Positions 36,848 through 46,200 of a stretch of 64,000 nucleotides of DNA are shown here, piece after piece. Both the position numbers and the translations under genes were made by a program. Positions within the stretch are counted from its first letter, which is position 1; the number at the start of each line of letters is the position of its first letter. The stretch covers positions 2,542,001-2,606,000 of the forward strand of contig NZ_JAOQOK010000001.1 in assembly GCF_025961835.1 (NCBI RefSeq), written 5' to 3'. The DNA is from Sphingobium sp. B2D3C (lineage in GTDB: Bacteria > Pseudomonadota > Alphaproteobacteria > Sphingomonadales > Sphingomonadaceae). The notes below the pieces were generated by a model. The model ran no database searches. It was not told the origin of the DNA and saw only the letters and a program-made list of their open reading frames with translations.

Positions 36848-38602
36848 ATGAATCATTCGTGGCAAGAAACACTTCTAGCCTTTGTTGCCCGGCGGCGACG
36901 CTCCCTTCGTGAGAGCGAGGCTGCATTCATCCTGTTGGCAACAATTGCGGGCCTTTGCGCAGGTCTGCTTACCAATGCGCTGCAGTTCCTTGCCCACGGC
37001 ATTCAGCATCTCTTCTACGGCGTCACGATCAATCGCCTAAGTGCGCTGGGCTCAATCCATCATCCCTGGCGCCTGTTGGCCCTGCCGGCAGGCGGGCTAA
37101 TGCTGGTCATGGCGTCGCGCGCGCTGCGCCGCCGCAAGAGAGCGCCGATCGACGTGGTCGAGGCGAACGCGTTGCATGGGGGCCGCATTCCGTTTGCTGA
37201 CAATTTGGTCATTGCAGCCCAAACCGTTATCTCCAACGGTGCCGGCGCTTCGGTCGGCCTTGAGGCGGCTTATGCCCAGATGGGTGGAGGGGTCGCTTCA
37301 GTTTTTGGGCAATGGTTCAAGCTTCGACGAAACGACTTGCGGACTCTGGTCGGCGCGGGCGCCGGAGCGGCCGTGGGTGCTGCCTTTGGGGCGCCGCTCA
37401 CCGGCGCCTTCTATGCCTTCGAGATCGTGATCGGCAACTACACGCCCGCAGCCATCGCGCCAGTTATGGCCGCAGCGCTCACCGCCAGTTTCGTCACTCG
37501 AGCGCTTGGCGTCGAGCCCTATCTGGTCGCGACCACTACGGACCGGCACCTAGCGATTGCCGACTATCTGGCCTATGCTGGCCTCGGCTTGGTCTGCGCC
37601 CTGATCGGAATAGCGATCATGCGCCTGGTCACTTCGGCCGAACTCCATGTGCAGTCGTGGACTCGGCTTGGACGGTGGCGGCCTGTGATCGGCGGTTTGC
37701 TGCTGATGCCGATTGCATGGATCTCGCCGCAGTCGCTCTCAGCGGGGCATGGAGCCCTACACCTCGACCTGCTCCTCCGCCCCACACTGACCTTCCTCGC
37801 GGTCGTGCTTCTGCTGAAAATTGCGGCCTCGGTCATTTCGCTGAGCTTTGGTTTCAGAGGCGGACTGTTCTTCGCATCGCTGTTCCTGGGTTCGCTCGTC
37901 GGCCAGATATTTGCCGGCCTGATCAACCTGAGTCCGCTGGCGGTGACACTGGACGTCAATGACGCCGCGCTGGTCGGCATGGCGGCGCTCAGCGTCTCGA
38001 TTGTCGGCGGCCCCATGACGCTCGCGATCCTAATGCTCGAGACCACCCACGATTTTGCCCTGATGGGTGTCGTGCTGACAGCGACCTTAATCTCAAGCGC
38101 ATTCACGCGTGAGACGTTCGGATATTCCTTCTCCACCTGGCGCCTTCATTTGCGCGGCGCGACAATCCGCAGCCCGCGCGACATCGGCTGGACGATGACG
38201 CTCACGGCCGGCCGTATCATGCGCAAGGATTGGGTCACAGTTCGCGAGGATATGACCGTTGCTGACTTTCGCACGCAGGTTCAGCTTGGTTCGGCCAGCA
38301 AGGCTGTGATGACCGATGCACAGGGGCACTATTGTGGGATCGTGGCAACGACGTCAGCGTATCGGCCCGATCTGCCAGTGGCTTCTCCTCTCAAGGCATT
38401 GGCCACGCTTGCCGACACGAGCCTGACGCCAGCAACTGGCATACAGGCAATGCTGCACATGTTCGACGACCATGCCGCAGACGAAATGGCCGTGGTCGAT
38501 GAGCGAGGACAGGTGCTCGGTGTAGTGAGCGAAAAGCATGCACGCCGTCGCTATTTCGAAGAGATCGAAGCTTCGCAACGGGAGCTATTTGGTGAAACTT
38601 GA
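36848..38602 (+). CDS. ClC-family chloride channel/transporter with CBS domains
   Basis: 584 residues from ATG 36848 (a TTG at 36836 is the alternative). About 10-12 membrane helices. ClC selectivity elements are visible: GAGASVGLEAAYAQ (GxEGP-type region, here with GLEAA), GAGAGAAVGAAFGAPLTGAFYAFE and FGFRGGLFFASLFLG. The cytoplasmic C-terminus from about 455 holds two CBS domains (IMRKDWVTVREDMTVADF, DDHAADEMAVVDERGQVLGVV). In the first motif the gating glutamate GKEGP reads GLEAA, retaining Glu. It moves Cl- or another anion; fluoride export is less likely with CBS domains. Just upstream of the sulfide/efflux module. Confidence 0.9.
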   Translation: MNHSWQETLLAFVARRRRSLRESEAAFILLATIAGLCAGLLTNALQFLAHGIQHLFYGVTINRLSALGSIHHPWRLLALPAGGLMLVMASRALRRRKRAPIDVVEANALHGGRIPFADNLVIAAQTVISNGAGASVGLEAAYAQMGGGVASVFGQWFKLRRNDLRTLVGAGAGAAVGAAFGAPLTGAFYAFEIVIGNYTPAAIAPVMAAALTASFVTRALGVEPYLVATTTDRHLAIADYLAYAGLGLVCALIGIAIMRLVTSAELHVQSWTRLGRWRPVIGGLLLMPIAWISPQSLSAGHGALHLDLLLRPTLTFLAVVLLLKIAASVISLSFGFRGGLFFASLFLGSLVGQIFAGLINLSPLAVTLDVNDAALVGMAALSVSIVGGPMTLAILMLETTHDFALMGVVLTATLISSAFTRETFGYSFSTWRLHLRGATIRSPRDIGWTMTLTAGRIMRKDWVTVREDMTVADFRTQVQLGSASKAVMTDAQGHYCGIVATTSAYRPDLPVASPLKALATLADTSLTPATGIQAMLHMFDDHAADEMAVVDERGQVLGVVSEKHARRRYFEEIEASQRELFGET

Positions 38603-38625
38603 AGGGGCTGTGCGGCGCGGCCTGT

Positions 38626-38981
38626 TCAGGCCGCCACGCTCCCCTTTGCAAACTGGTCATAGGCCTCGACCGCCTGCGCAGCATATATGAGGCTGGGCCC
38701 TGCCCCCATTTACAGCGCCATGCCCATGGTCTCCATGATCTCCTCGCGCGACGCGCCATGCTTGACTGCAGCCTGCGCGTGAAAGGCCACACAGCCGTCA
38801 CAGCGAATGGCAACGGCGATGGCGAGTGCCATCAATTCTTTGGTCTTAACGTCCAGCGCTCCGCCTTCCGTCGCCGCCTTTGCCATAGCCGAGAATGACT
38901 GCATCACCTCGGGCGTACCGAGCCGCACTTCCTTGATCGCGTGGCTGAGTTCGCGGCCATTTCGGGCCAATCCTTGTTCAT
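38626..38981 (-). pseudogene. AhpD-like/carboxymuconolactone decarboxylase-family gene, two lesions
   Basis: The family is clear from LGTPEVMQSFSAMAKAA, LDVKTKELMALAIAVAIRC, the redox motif CDGCVAFH and ASREEIMETMGMAL. The gene has two defects. Near 38955 one base is missing: the ATG at 38981 reads MNKDWPEMA and then shifts, whereas one added C gives ARELSHAIKEV in frame. At 38710-38712 a TAA interrupts the protein where the family has Tyr; reading on gives MGAGPSLIYAAQAVEAYDQF and a natural stop at 38626, restoring about 114 residues. It lies 26 bases after the TolC-like gene on the same strand, so it was probably the last gene of that operon. Confidence 0.8.
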
Positions 38982-39007
38982 GGCTGTCCGTCTCTCTCGG
39001 ATGCCTA

Positions 39008-40255
39008 TCAGCCCATCAGGCTGAGCAACCGGTACGCCGCGACGACCCTATCAGTCTGAGCCTTGGCGAGGGCGGCAGCGGCACCCGTAGCCTCACGCTC
39101 GGCGTTCAAAAGATCGATCTGGGGTTTCAGGCCGACGCGCACTTCATGCGCAACGCTGTCGCGTGCCTGCCTCGCAGATTCGGCCTGCCTGGCAGATGCT
39201 TCTTCGACCAGCAGGGCGGTCTGAGCGGCTTGAAAGGCAGCAATGACCTGCTCTCTCACCTGATTTCGGGCCGCTTCGAACCGTGCCTCGGCGGCCCGAA
39301 CGCTGCTGTCGCTTTCGGCCACTTTCGCCGATGCGCCGGCATTGAATATCTGCCAACGAGCCCGCACGCCAACGGTCGCGCTATCTGCCCGATAGCCTGG
39401 GAAGAACTGATCGCGGACCATCGTGCCCTCGGCGAAAGCGCCGACCGTCGGCAATCGTTCGGCACGTGCGCCCCATGCAGCGGCGCGTGCCGCGCGCACA
39501 CCCGCCTCGGCACCCGCAAGCCAGGGATTGTGCTGAAGCGCGGCATCCATGGCCTCGTCTAACGTCGCGGGAAGCGCGGGATTGGCGGGGAGTGGTTCGA
39601 GCGCTTCGGGCGAAAGCCCCGTCAAAATGGAAAAGCGGGCATTTGCCGAGACCACAAATCCCTGGGCCTGAGCGAGACCCGCCTGTGCTTCAGCAAGTCG
39701 CGCCGCAGCCTGCGCCACCTCGGTGCTGGGACTCTCGCCTGCCTTGTAGCGCAGCCGGGCCTGCCGCTCGATCTCCTGCATCTGCGCGACGAGTTCGTTA
39801 CTGAGCACCATCAGGCGGCGGCTGGTCAACACGTCGCCATAGGCCTGCGCGACGGTGGCGACCATCTGGCTGCGGGTGGCGTCTTCGCCCGCCCGGGCAG
39901 CATCATTGCCGGCGTTCGCCTGCGCTATCCCTGCGCTGACGCGTCCGCCGGCATAGAGCGGCTGCTCGATCGTCACCTGCCCCGCGCGCGGCGTCACATT
40001 GGCCGCGCCCAGACCAAAGAAATTTTGCGGGTCGAGACGGCCGACACCGATGGTCCCGGTCAAGGTTGCAGTCGGCAGGCTGTCAGCCTTGGCTTCGCGC
40101 AAACGCGCGGCTGCGGCGTCACTGTCAGCGCGCGCCGCCACGATCTCGGGCGTATGCGCCACCGCTGCAGCGATCGCCTCCTCGAGCGTCACCGCCGCCG
40201 CAGGCATGGAAGTGCCCGCAAACAGACCAATCATGATGATCCGGGCAACCTTCAT
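39008..40255 (-). CDS. TolC-family outer-membrane efflux protein
   Basis: 415 residues from ATG 40255, which overlaps the DUF2892 stop as ATGA; the longer start at 40375 is unsupported. Signal peptide ending PAAAVT. Two internally related alpha-hairpin halves typical of TolC: RLREAKADSLPTATLTG, EQPLYAGGRVSAG, and in the second half AWGARAERLPTVGAFAEG, WQIFNAG. It should form the outer-membrane duct. The matching adaptor and RND pump are on the facing operon, so all three parts of a tripartite pump are present. Confidence 0.92.
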   Translation of the reverse strand: MKVARIIMIGLFAGTSMPAAAVTLEEAIAAAVAHTPEIVAARADSDAAAARLREAKADSLPTATLTGTIGVGRLDPQNFFGLGAANVTPRAGQVTIEQPLYAGGRVSAGIAQANAGNDAARAGEDATRSQMVATVAQAYGDVLTSRRLMVLSNELVAQMQEIERQARLRYKAGESPSTEVAQAAARLAEAQAGLAQAQGFVVSANARFSILTGLSPEALEPLPANPALPATLDEAMDAALQHNPWLAGAEAGVRAARAAAWGARAERLPTVGAFAEGTMVRDQFFPGYRADSATVGVRARWQIFNAGASAKVAESDSSVRAAEARFEAARNQVREQVIAAFQAAQTALLVEEASARQAESARQARDSVAHEVRVGLKPQIDLLNAEREATGAAAALAKAQTDRVVAAYRLLSLMG

Positions 40256-40455
40256 CTGAAAGCATTTCCCGGGCGCACGCCCATGGCCTTGAAGATCATC
40301 GCTGCCGGACAGAAACCGGTAATGCCTGCCTGGATCATGTTGGCGCCGGCTAAGATCGTAAGGGCTATCCACCACGGGTGGACTGTCAGCGCCAAGGTGA
40401 CACCGAGCAGCACGACGAAGCCGGCGAACATCAGGACAGCGCGATCGATATTCAT
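40252..40455 (-). CDS. DUF2892 (YgaP-like) inner-membrane protein
   Basis: 67 residues: MNIDRAVLMFAGFVVLLGVT, then a second hydrophobic helix, ITGFCPAAMIFKAMG and a polar end. Two membrane helices with a conserved Cys-Pro (GFCPA) match the C-terminal membrane part of E. coli YgaP, where it is fused to a rhodanese. Here the rhodanese is a separate gene at 41846 on the other strand. The stop overlaps the TolC start by four bases. Role in sulfide or persulfide handling is inferred. Confidence 0.85.
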   Translation of the reverse strand: MNIDRAVLMFAGFVVLLGVTLALTVHPWWIALTILAGANMIQAGITGFCPAAMIFKAMGVRPGNAFR

Positions 40456-40480
40456 GGCATTTTCCCCTTGGTAATGGTGG

Positions 40481-41761
40481 TCAGAAGCGAAGCTTGCGGA
40501 TGCCCATCACATGTAGGGCCAGCTTCTCGTAGAAGGGCTCGCTCTCGCCCCTGCGGACCTTGCGCAGGAAATATTTCTCGAAGCCGACCTTGGCGAGATG
40601 GACCCATTTGCCACTGGACGACCAGTTGACGTTGCGCGGCGGGATCTGCGGTTGGGCGACGAAGGCGACGCCACCGTCACCAAAGTCGGCGAGGCAAACA
40701 GCGTTCCAAGTGGCCTCGGCAGTTGCTTCCTTGCCGTCGATGATCGCCGCGAGATTGGCGGCAATCGCCGTTACCATGCTCTCGATCATGAAGCCGGTCT
40801 TGGGCACGCCTACCGGAACCGGGGTCGGTCCCGTTGGCGGGATGGCAACACAGACCCCGAGCGCGAAGATCTCCGGGAAGGCAGGATTGCGCTGATGCTT
40901 GTCGACCAGGATGAAACCGCGCGGATTGGTGAGTCCCTCGATCCCGCGCACTGCTGCTGCCCCACGGAAGGCAGGAAGCATCATCGAGAAGCCGAACGGC
41001 AGGTCGTGCGACTTCTTGACGGTGCCGTCCTCGTCAAACTCATCGACATGCATCATGCCGGCCTCGACCTTGGAGACCTTGGCATTGGTGATCCACTTGA
41101 TGTGGCGGTTGCGCATCTCGCTCTCGAGCAGCCCCTTGGTGTCGCCCACACCGCCGAGGCCGAGATGACCGATATAGGGCTCGGAGGTAACGAAGGTCAT
41201 GGGTACCTTGTCGCGAATTTTGCGCTTGCGCAGCTCGGTGTCGAGAATGAGCGCGAACTCGTAGGCTGGACCGAAGCAGGATGCGGCCTGCACCGCGCCG
41301 ACCACGATAGGTCCGGGCTTCTCGCAGAATGCGTCGAACTGGTCAGCAGCCGCAGCAGCATGCGCCGTCTGGCAGACCGACACGGTATGGCCGTCATGAG
41401 GCCCCAGCCCCTCAATCTCGTCGAAGGCAAGATCAGGGCCGGTGGCGATGATCAGATAGTCATAATCGATGGACGTGCCGTCGTTCAGCTCGATGCGCTT
41501 CTCGACTGGATGAACCCGCTTTGCCCCGACCGATGTGAAGCCGATCTCCTTCCTGGCGAAGACGGGCGGAAGATGGACCTGAATGGCTTCAGGCTGGCGC
41601 CATCGCACGGCAACCCAAGGGTTAGACGGAACGAAACTATAGGTCTCCGAGTCGGAGACCGTCAGGATGTCGGCCTTGTCCTTGACGGCGGCCTTGATCT
41701 CGTAGGCGGCGATCGTTCCGCCCAGACCCGCACCTAGAACCACGATCTTCGGCTTGCCCAT
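40481..41761 (-). CDS. sqr: Sulfide:quinone oxidoreductase, type I-like
   Basis: 426 residues. N-terminal FAD motif GAGLGG, second nucleotide motif IIATGPDLAFDEI, and a third FAD contact FALGVCVAIPPTGPT. Cysteines at 130, 162 and 356 coincide closely with the Cys128/160/356 set that I recall for the Acidithiobacillus SQR, which is the best sequence evidence for the activity. The C-terminus FLRKVRRGESEPFYEKL is an amphipathic membrane anchor. It should oxidise H2S to persulfide or polysulfide and reduce quinone at the inner membrane. First gene of the minus operon with DUF2892, TolC and the AhpD remnant. Confidence 0.88.
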   Translation of the reverse strand: MGKPKIVVLGAGLGGTIAAYEIKAAVKDKADILTVSDSETYSFVPSNPWVAVRWRQPEAIQVHLPPVFARKEIGFTSVGAKRVHPVEKRIELNDGTSIDYDYLIIATGPDLAFDEIEGLGPHDGHTVSVCQTAHAAAAADQFDAFCEKPGPIVVGAVQAASCFGPAYEFALILDTELRKRKIRDKVPMTFVTSEPYIGHLGLGGVGDTKGLLESEMRNRHIKWITNAKVSKVEAGMMHVDEFDEDGTVKKSHDLPFGFSMMLPAFRGAAAVRGIEGLTNPRGFILVDKHQRNPAFPEIFALGVCVAIPPTGPTPVPVGVPKTGFMIESMVTAIAANLAAIIDGKEATAEATWNAVCLADFGDGGVAFVAQPQIPPRNVNWSSSGKWVHLAKVGFEKYFLRKVRRGESEPFYEKLALHVMGIRKLRF

Positions 41762-41779
41762 CGCCCCATCTCCGCTTCA

Positions 41780-41818
41780 TCAATCGTTATTGACTAATAT
41801 AAGCATATCACGATATGC
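41780..41818. promoter_or_regulatory. Two palindromes in the sqr/rhodanese divergent promoter
   Basis: TCAAT-CGTT-ATTGA at 41780-41793 and GCATAT-CACG-ATATGC at 41803-41818 are both perfect inverted repeats with 4-base spacers in an 84-base gap between sqr and the rhodanese. TTGACT at 41790-41795 and ATATGC at 41813-41818 could be -35 and -10 elements with a 17-base spacer for the plus operon, so a repressor bound to the second palindrome would cover the -10. The ArsR-type protein at 46435 is the candidate. Confidence 0.55.
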
Positions 41819-41845
41819 GCAATGGGGAAATTGAAGGGGGCATCC

Positions 41846-42184
41846 ATGTTCGGATTCGGAAAAGGCAAGACCCATCGCGAAATCGAGCCGATGGAACTCG
41901 ACGCCTTGCTGAAAGCAGACGCTGTTCTGCTGGTCGACGTGCGCGAGCCGGACGAGTTCGCTGCAGGCCACATTGCCGGTGCAGTAAATATGCCCCTGGC
42001 GACCTTTTCACCGCTTAATGTTCCGGATGCCCAAGGCCGGACTGTCGTGCTGCAATGTGCTGGTGGAAAGCGCTCGGGCATGGCGCTTGAAAAGTGCGGC
42101 CAGACGCAATCGACCATCGATACTCATCTGGCCGGCGGCATTGCAGCCTGGAAATCTAGCGGCCGTCCCGTGGTGATGGACTGA
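41846..42184 (+). CDS. Rhodanese-domain protein
   Basis: 112 residues from ATG 41846, with GAAGGGGG five bases upstream. ATG 41822 is too close to the predicted promoter. Single rhodanese domain with VDVREPDEFAAGHIAGAVNM and the active-site loop Cys71 in CAGGKRS, the cysteine that carries persulfide sulfur. No membrane segment. It is the counterpart of the rhodanese half of YgaP, whose membrane half is encoded opposite at 40252. It probably transfers or consumes persulfide sulfur made by SQR. Confidence 0.9.
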   Translation: MFGFGKGKTHREIEPMELDALLKADAVLLVDVREPDEFAAGHIAGAVNMPLATFSPLNVPDAQGRTVVLQCAGGKRSGMALEKCGQTQSTIDTHLAGGIAAWKSSGRPVVMD

Positions 42185-42203
42185 AGCGACGACTGGGGAG
42201 CAC

Positions 42204-43235
42204 ATGATGGCGAAAAAAGCGAAAGCGCCTTGGCTTTATGGCGCGTTGCTGGTTCTGTCGTCATGCGGCGGCGAACCAGCGCAGGAGCAACGGTCTTCCA
42301 GCTTGGCCGCTGGCGATACGCTACGCCTTGCCCTGAGCGACATTGCCGACATGAAAGCTGTTGGCGCTGAAATCGCAACCCGCGACCAAGCCGAGGCCCT
42401 CGCGCGCATCCCCGGCACGCTCAGCAGCCTCTCCGTCCGCGCTGGCGACGTGGTCAGCAAGGGGCAGCGCATCGGCATGATCGTCGATGCGCGCCTCGGC
42501 TACGAAACCAGCGCCTCTGGTGCAAACGTCGCAGCGGCGCAGGCCGAGGCTGCTCGTGCAAATAGCGATCTCGCCCGCATCCAGGATCTCTACAGCAATG
42601 GCGTCTACGCCAAGGCTCGACTTGATCAGGCAGTCGCGGCTGCCAAGGCCGCCAATGCAATGGTAGCGGCTGCACAGGCCCAGCGAGGCGCAAGCGCGAG
42701 CATCGCGGAGCAAGGCGCCGTGCTGGCCCCGGCCAGTGGCCGCGTCCTGCGCGCCGATATTCCGGCCAGGTCGGTCGTGGCGCCCGGGATGTCCATTGCC
42801 ACTGTCACCGCCGGCCCACCCGTTCTGCGCCTCATGCTGCCGGAGTCGGCCGCAGGCGCAGTTCAGGCCGGCTCGCGCGTACTGGTGACGGATGCGCGCT
42901 ATTCCGGCGTCCGCGAAGGCCGCGTCGTGCAGGTCTATCCGGGCGTCAGTGGCGGACAGATCCGTGTCGATGCCACACTTCCTGGCCTCTCCACTGATTT
43001 GGTAGGACGGCGCGTCAGCGCTTCGGTCTCTGTAGGCGCGCGCAAGGCGCTGGTCGTTCCGCGCCGCTTCGTGACGACACAATATGGCATCGATCAGGTA
43101 CAGATCGTTGGCAGCGACAAAGCAGTGGGGGTTGTGCCGGTGCAGATCGCGCCGACGGACGACCCTGCCAAGGTTGAGATTCTGGCGGGCGTCGCCGCTG
43201 GCGACACGCTGTTCCTGCCGAAAGGCGCGAAATGA
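42204..43235 (+). CDS. RND efflux periplasmic adaptor (membrane fusion protein)
   Basis: 343 residues. Signal with lipobox LSSCG, so a lipid-anchored adaptor. Lipoyl half-motifs GTLSSLSVRAGDVVSKGQRI and ILAPASGRVLRADIPARSVV flank an alpha-hairpin (about 95-140: NVAAAQAEAARANSDLARIQ). C-terminal beta-barrel and membrane-proximal domain follow. It bridges the inner-membrane RND pump and the TolC-like duct. The stop overlaps the pump gene as ATGA, and the rhodanese gene ends 19 bases before. Confidence 0.9.
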   Translation: MMAKKAKAPWLYGALLVLSSCGGEPAQEQRSSSLAAGDTLRLALSDIADMKAVGAEIATRDQAEALARIPGTLSSLSVRAGDVVSKGQRIGMIVDARLGYETSASGANVAAAQAEAARANSDLARIQDLYSNGVYAKARLDQAVAAAKAANAMVAAAQAQRGASASIAEQGAVLAPASGRVLRADIPARSVVAPGMSIATVTAGPPVLRLMLPESAAGAVQAGSRVLVTDARYSGVREGRVVQVYPGVSGGQIRVDATLPGLSTDLVGRRVSASVSVGARKALVVPRRFVTTQYGIDQVQIVGSDKAVGVVPVQIAPTDDPAKVEILAGVAAGDTLFLPKGAK

Positions 43236-46200
43236 ACCTCGGAATTTCCGGCCGGCTCACGCGCGCCACGATCTCTTCTCCCCTGACGCCGCTATTCCTG
43301 TTGGCGGCGCTGGCCGTTGGTCTGCTGGCTCTCTTCTCCATCCCCCGGGAGGAGGAGCCGCAGATCAGCGTGCCGATGGTCGACATTCAGGTGGTGCCAC
43401 CAGGGCTTTCGGCTGGAGACGCAATCGAACTGGTCGGCATCCCGCTTGAGACAATCGTCAAGAGCATCGACGGGGTCGAGCATGTCTATACGCAGGCGCA
43501 GGACGACGGGGTGATGGTCACCGCCCGGTTCCTCGTCGGCTCGAACCCGGAAGACGCGGCTATCCGCGTCGAGGAAAAGCTGCGCGCCAACTGGGACCGG
43601 AAGCCGGTTGGCATTCCAGATCCCAAGGTGACCGTGCGCGGCATCAACGACGTGCCGGCTGTCGTGTTGACGCTCACCCCAAAGCCCGGCGCGGCAGGCC
43701 AGTGGAACGACGCCAGCCTCTACGAACTGGCCGCCAAGCTGCGCACCGAAATCGCCAAGGTCGACAATGTCGGCCTCACGTTCCTCGTTGGTGGCAGACC
43801 CGAAGAAATCCGCATTGCTCCCGATCCGGCTCGACTGCGCCAATATGGCGTACCACTCGGCAACGTCATAGAGGCTGCGAGCCAAGCCAATCGGAGCTTC
43901 CCGCTCGGCAACATCCGCGAGGACGGCAAGGCCGTGGCAGTGACAGCCGGACGCACCCTTTCTTCGGCGCAGGAAGTCGGTCTCCTCACGGTGCGATCCG
44001 CCTCGGGCGCACCGGTCTATCTGCGGGATGTCGCCACGGTGACGCAGGGGCCGCGGGAAGATCAGGCACGCGCCTGGCGCTGGGCGAAGGCCGGCGACAC
44101 ATGGACCAGCGCGCCAGCCGTCAGCATCGCCATCGCCAAGCGCGCGGGCGCCAACGCCGTCGTCGTCTCGGATGCGATCCTCAAGCGTGTCGAGACACTC
44201 GAGGGCAAGCTCATCCTGGATAGCGTCGCCGTCGCCGTCACCCGCAACTATGGCGAGACTGCGAACGAGAAGGCCAATGAACTGCTCTTCCATCTCGGCC
44301 TGGCAACGATCTCCATCGTCGTCCTGATCGGATTTGCCATCGGCTGGCGCGAGGCTGCCGTGACAGCAGTGGTCATCCCGACGACGATCCTGCTTACCAT
44401 GTTCGCCTCGAATCTCATGGGCTACACGATCAACCGCGTCAGCCTGTTCGCGCTCATTTTCTCAATCGGTATTCTCGTAGACGACGCGATCGTCATGATC
44501 GAGAATATCGCCCGCCACTGGGCCATGGACGACAATCGGACACGGACACAGGCGGCCATCGAGGCGGTCGCCGAGGTCGGCAACCCGACCGTCGTCGCCA
44601 CCCTGACGGTGGTAGCGGCGCTGCTGCCGATGCTGTTCGTCTCGGGACTAATGGGGCCGTATATGGCGCCGATCCCGGTCAATGCCTCGGCGGCGATGAT
44701 CTTCTCGTTCTTCGTCGCGGTCGTGCTCGCCCCCTGGTTGATGATCCGCTTTGCCCGCAAGACGCTGGCGCATGGGGCTGGCGGGCATGATGAGAGCGGC
44801 GGAAGGCTTGGCCGTCTCTACGCGAAAGTTGCCCATCGGATCATCGACACGCGCAAATCCGCCTGGCGCTTCCTTATAGGCGTCGGGATTGCGACGCTGG
44901 TCGCCTGCTCGATGTTCTACTTCAAGGCCGTCACGGTGAAGCTGCTTCCCTTCGACAACAAATCTGAGGTGCAGGTGGTGGTCGATATGCCGGAGGGCAC
45001 ATCACTTGAGAATACCGGCCGCGTGCTAGAAGACGTCGCCGCCATCGTGCGCCAGCTGCCGGAGGCGACGGCGATGGAAGCCTATGTGGGCACTTCGGCA
45101 CCCTTCAATTTCAACGGGCTTGTTCGCCATTATTTCCTGCGCGCGCAACCTGATCAGGGCGATGTCATGGTAACCCTGCTCCCCAAGGGCGACCGCAGTC
45201 GTTCCAGTCATCAGATCGCGCTCGATCTGCGCGAGCGGCTGAAAGCGCTCAAGCTGCCAGTGACCGTTTCGATTAAAGTCGTCGAGACACCGCCGGGGCC
45301 GCCGGTGCTCGCGACGCTGCTGGCCGAGGTCTACGGGCCCGACGCCGCGACGCGCCAGAAGACGGCCGCCGAGCTGGAAAAAATCTTCAAGTCCGTGCCG
45401 TTCATCGTCGATGTCGACAACAGCGTCGGTGAGCCGCGCCCTCGCCTGCGTCTGGTGCCGCAGCGCGATCGGATCGACTATTACAGCCTATCCGAGCGAC
45501 AGGTGTCCGACAGCATAGGCATGCTGATGGGCAGCCAAACGGTCGGCTATGCACCGCGCGGCGACGGGCGCACACCGCTGCCGATTACGATTGCGCTGGC
45601 TCAGAAGGACCGCAGTTGGACCCAAGCGCTCGCCGCAACACCCGTCGCCCAGACGCCAGCCGGTCAACTCATCGACCTCGGCGCCGTGGTCGATGCGCGC
45701 AACGAGACCGGCAGCCCCGCCATATTCCGTCGCGACGGCCGCTATGCCGACATGGTCACGGCCGAACTGGCGGGCGCCTATGAAGCACCGATCTACGGCA
45801 TGCTCGCTGTTGATCGCGCCGTCGACGACCTTGATTGGGCAGCCAAGGGCCTCGTCAAGCCGCAGATTCGCCTCAACGGCCAGCCCGAGGATGAGTCGAA
45901 AGTCAGCATGCTCTGGGACGGTGAATGGGAGATCACCTGGGTGACGTTCCGCAACATGGGCGGCGCTTTCATGGTCGCGCTACTCGGTATCTATATTCTT
46001 GTGGTCGCACAGTTCCGCAGCTTCAAACTCCCGCTCGTCATCCTGACACCGGTCCCGTTGACGCTGATCGGCATCGTCATCGGCCATATGCTGTTTCAGG
46101 CCCCGTTTACGGCGACCTCGATGATCGGCTTCATCGCCCTTGCCGGAATCATCGTGCGCAACTCCATCCTGTTGGTCGATTTCATCCGTCACAGTGCTGA

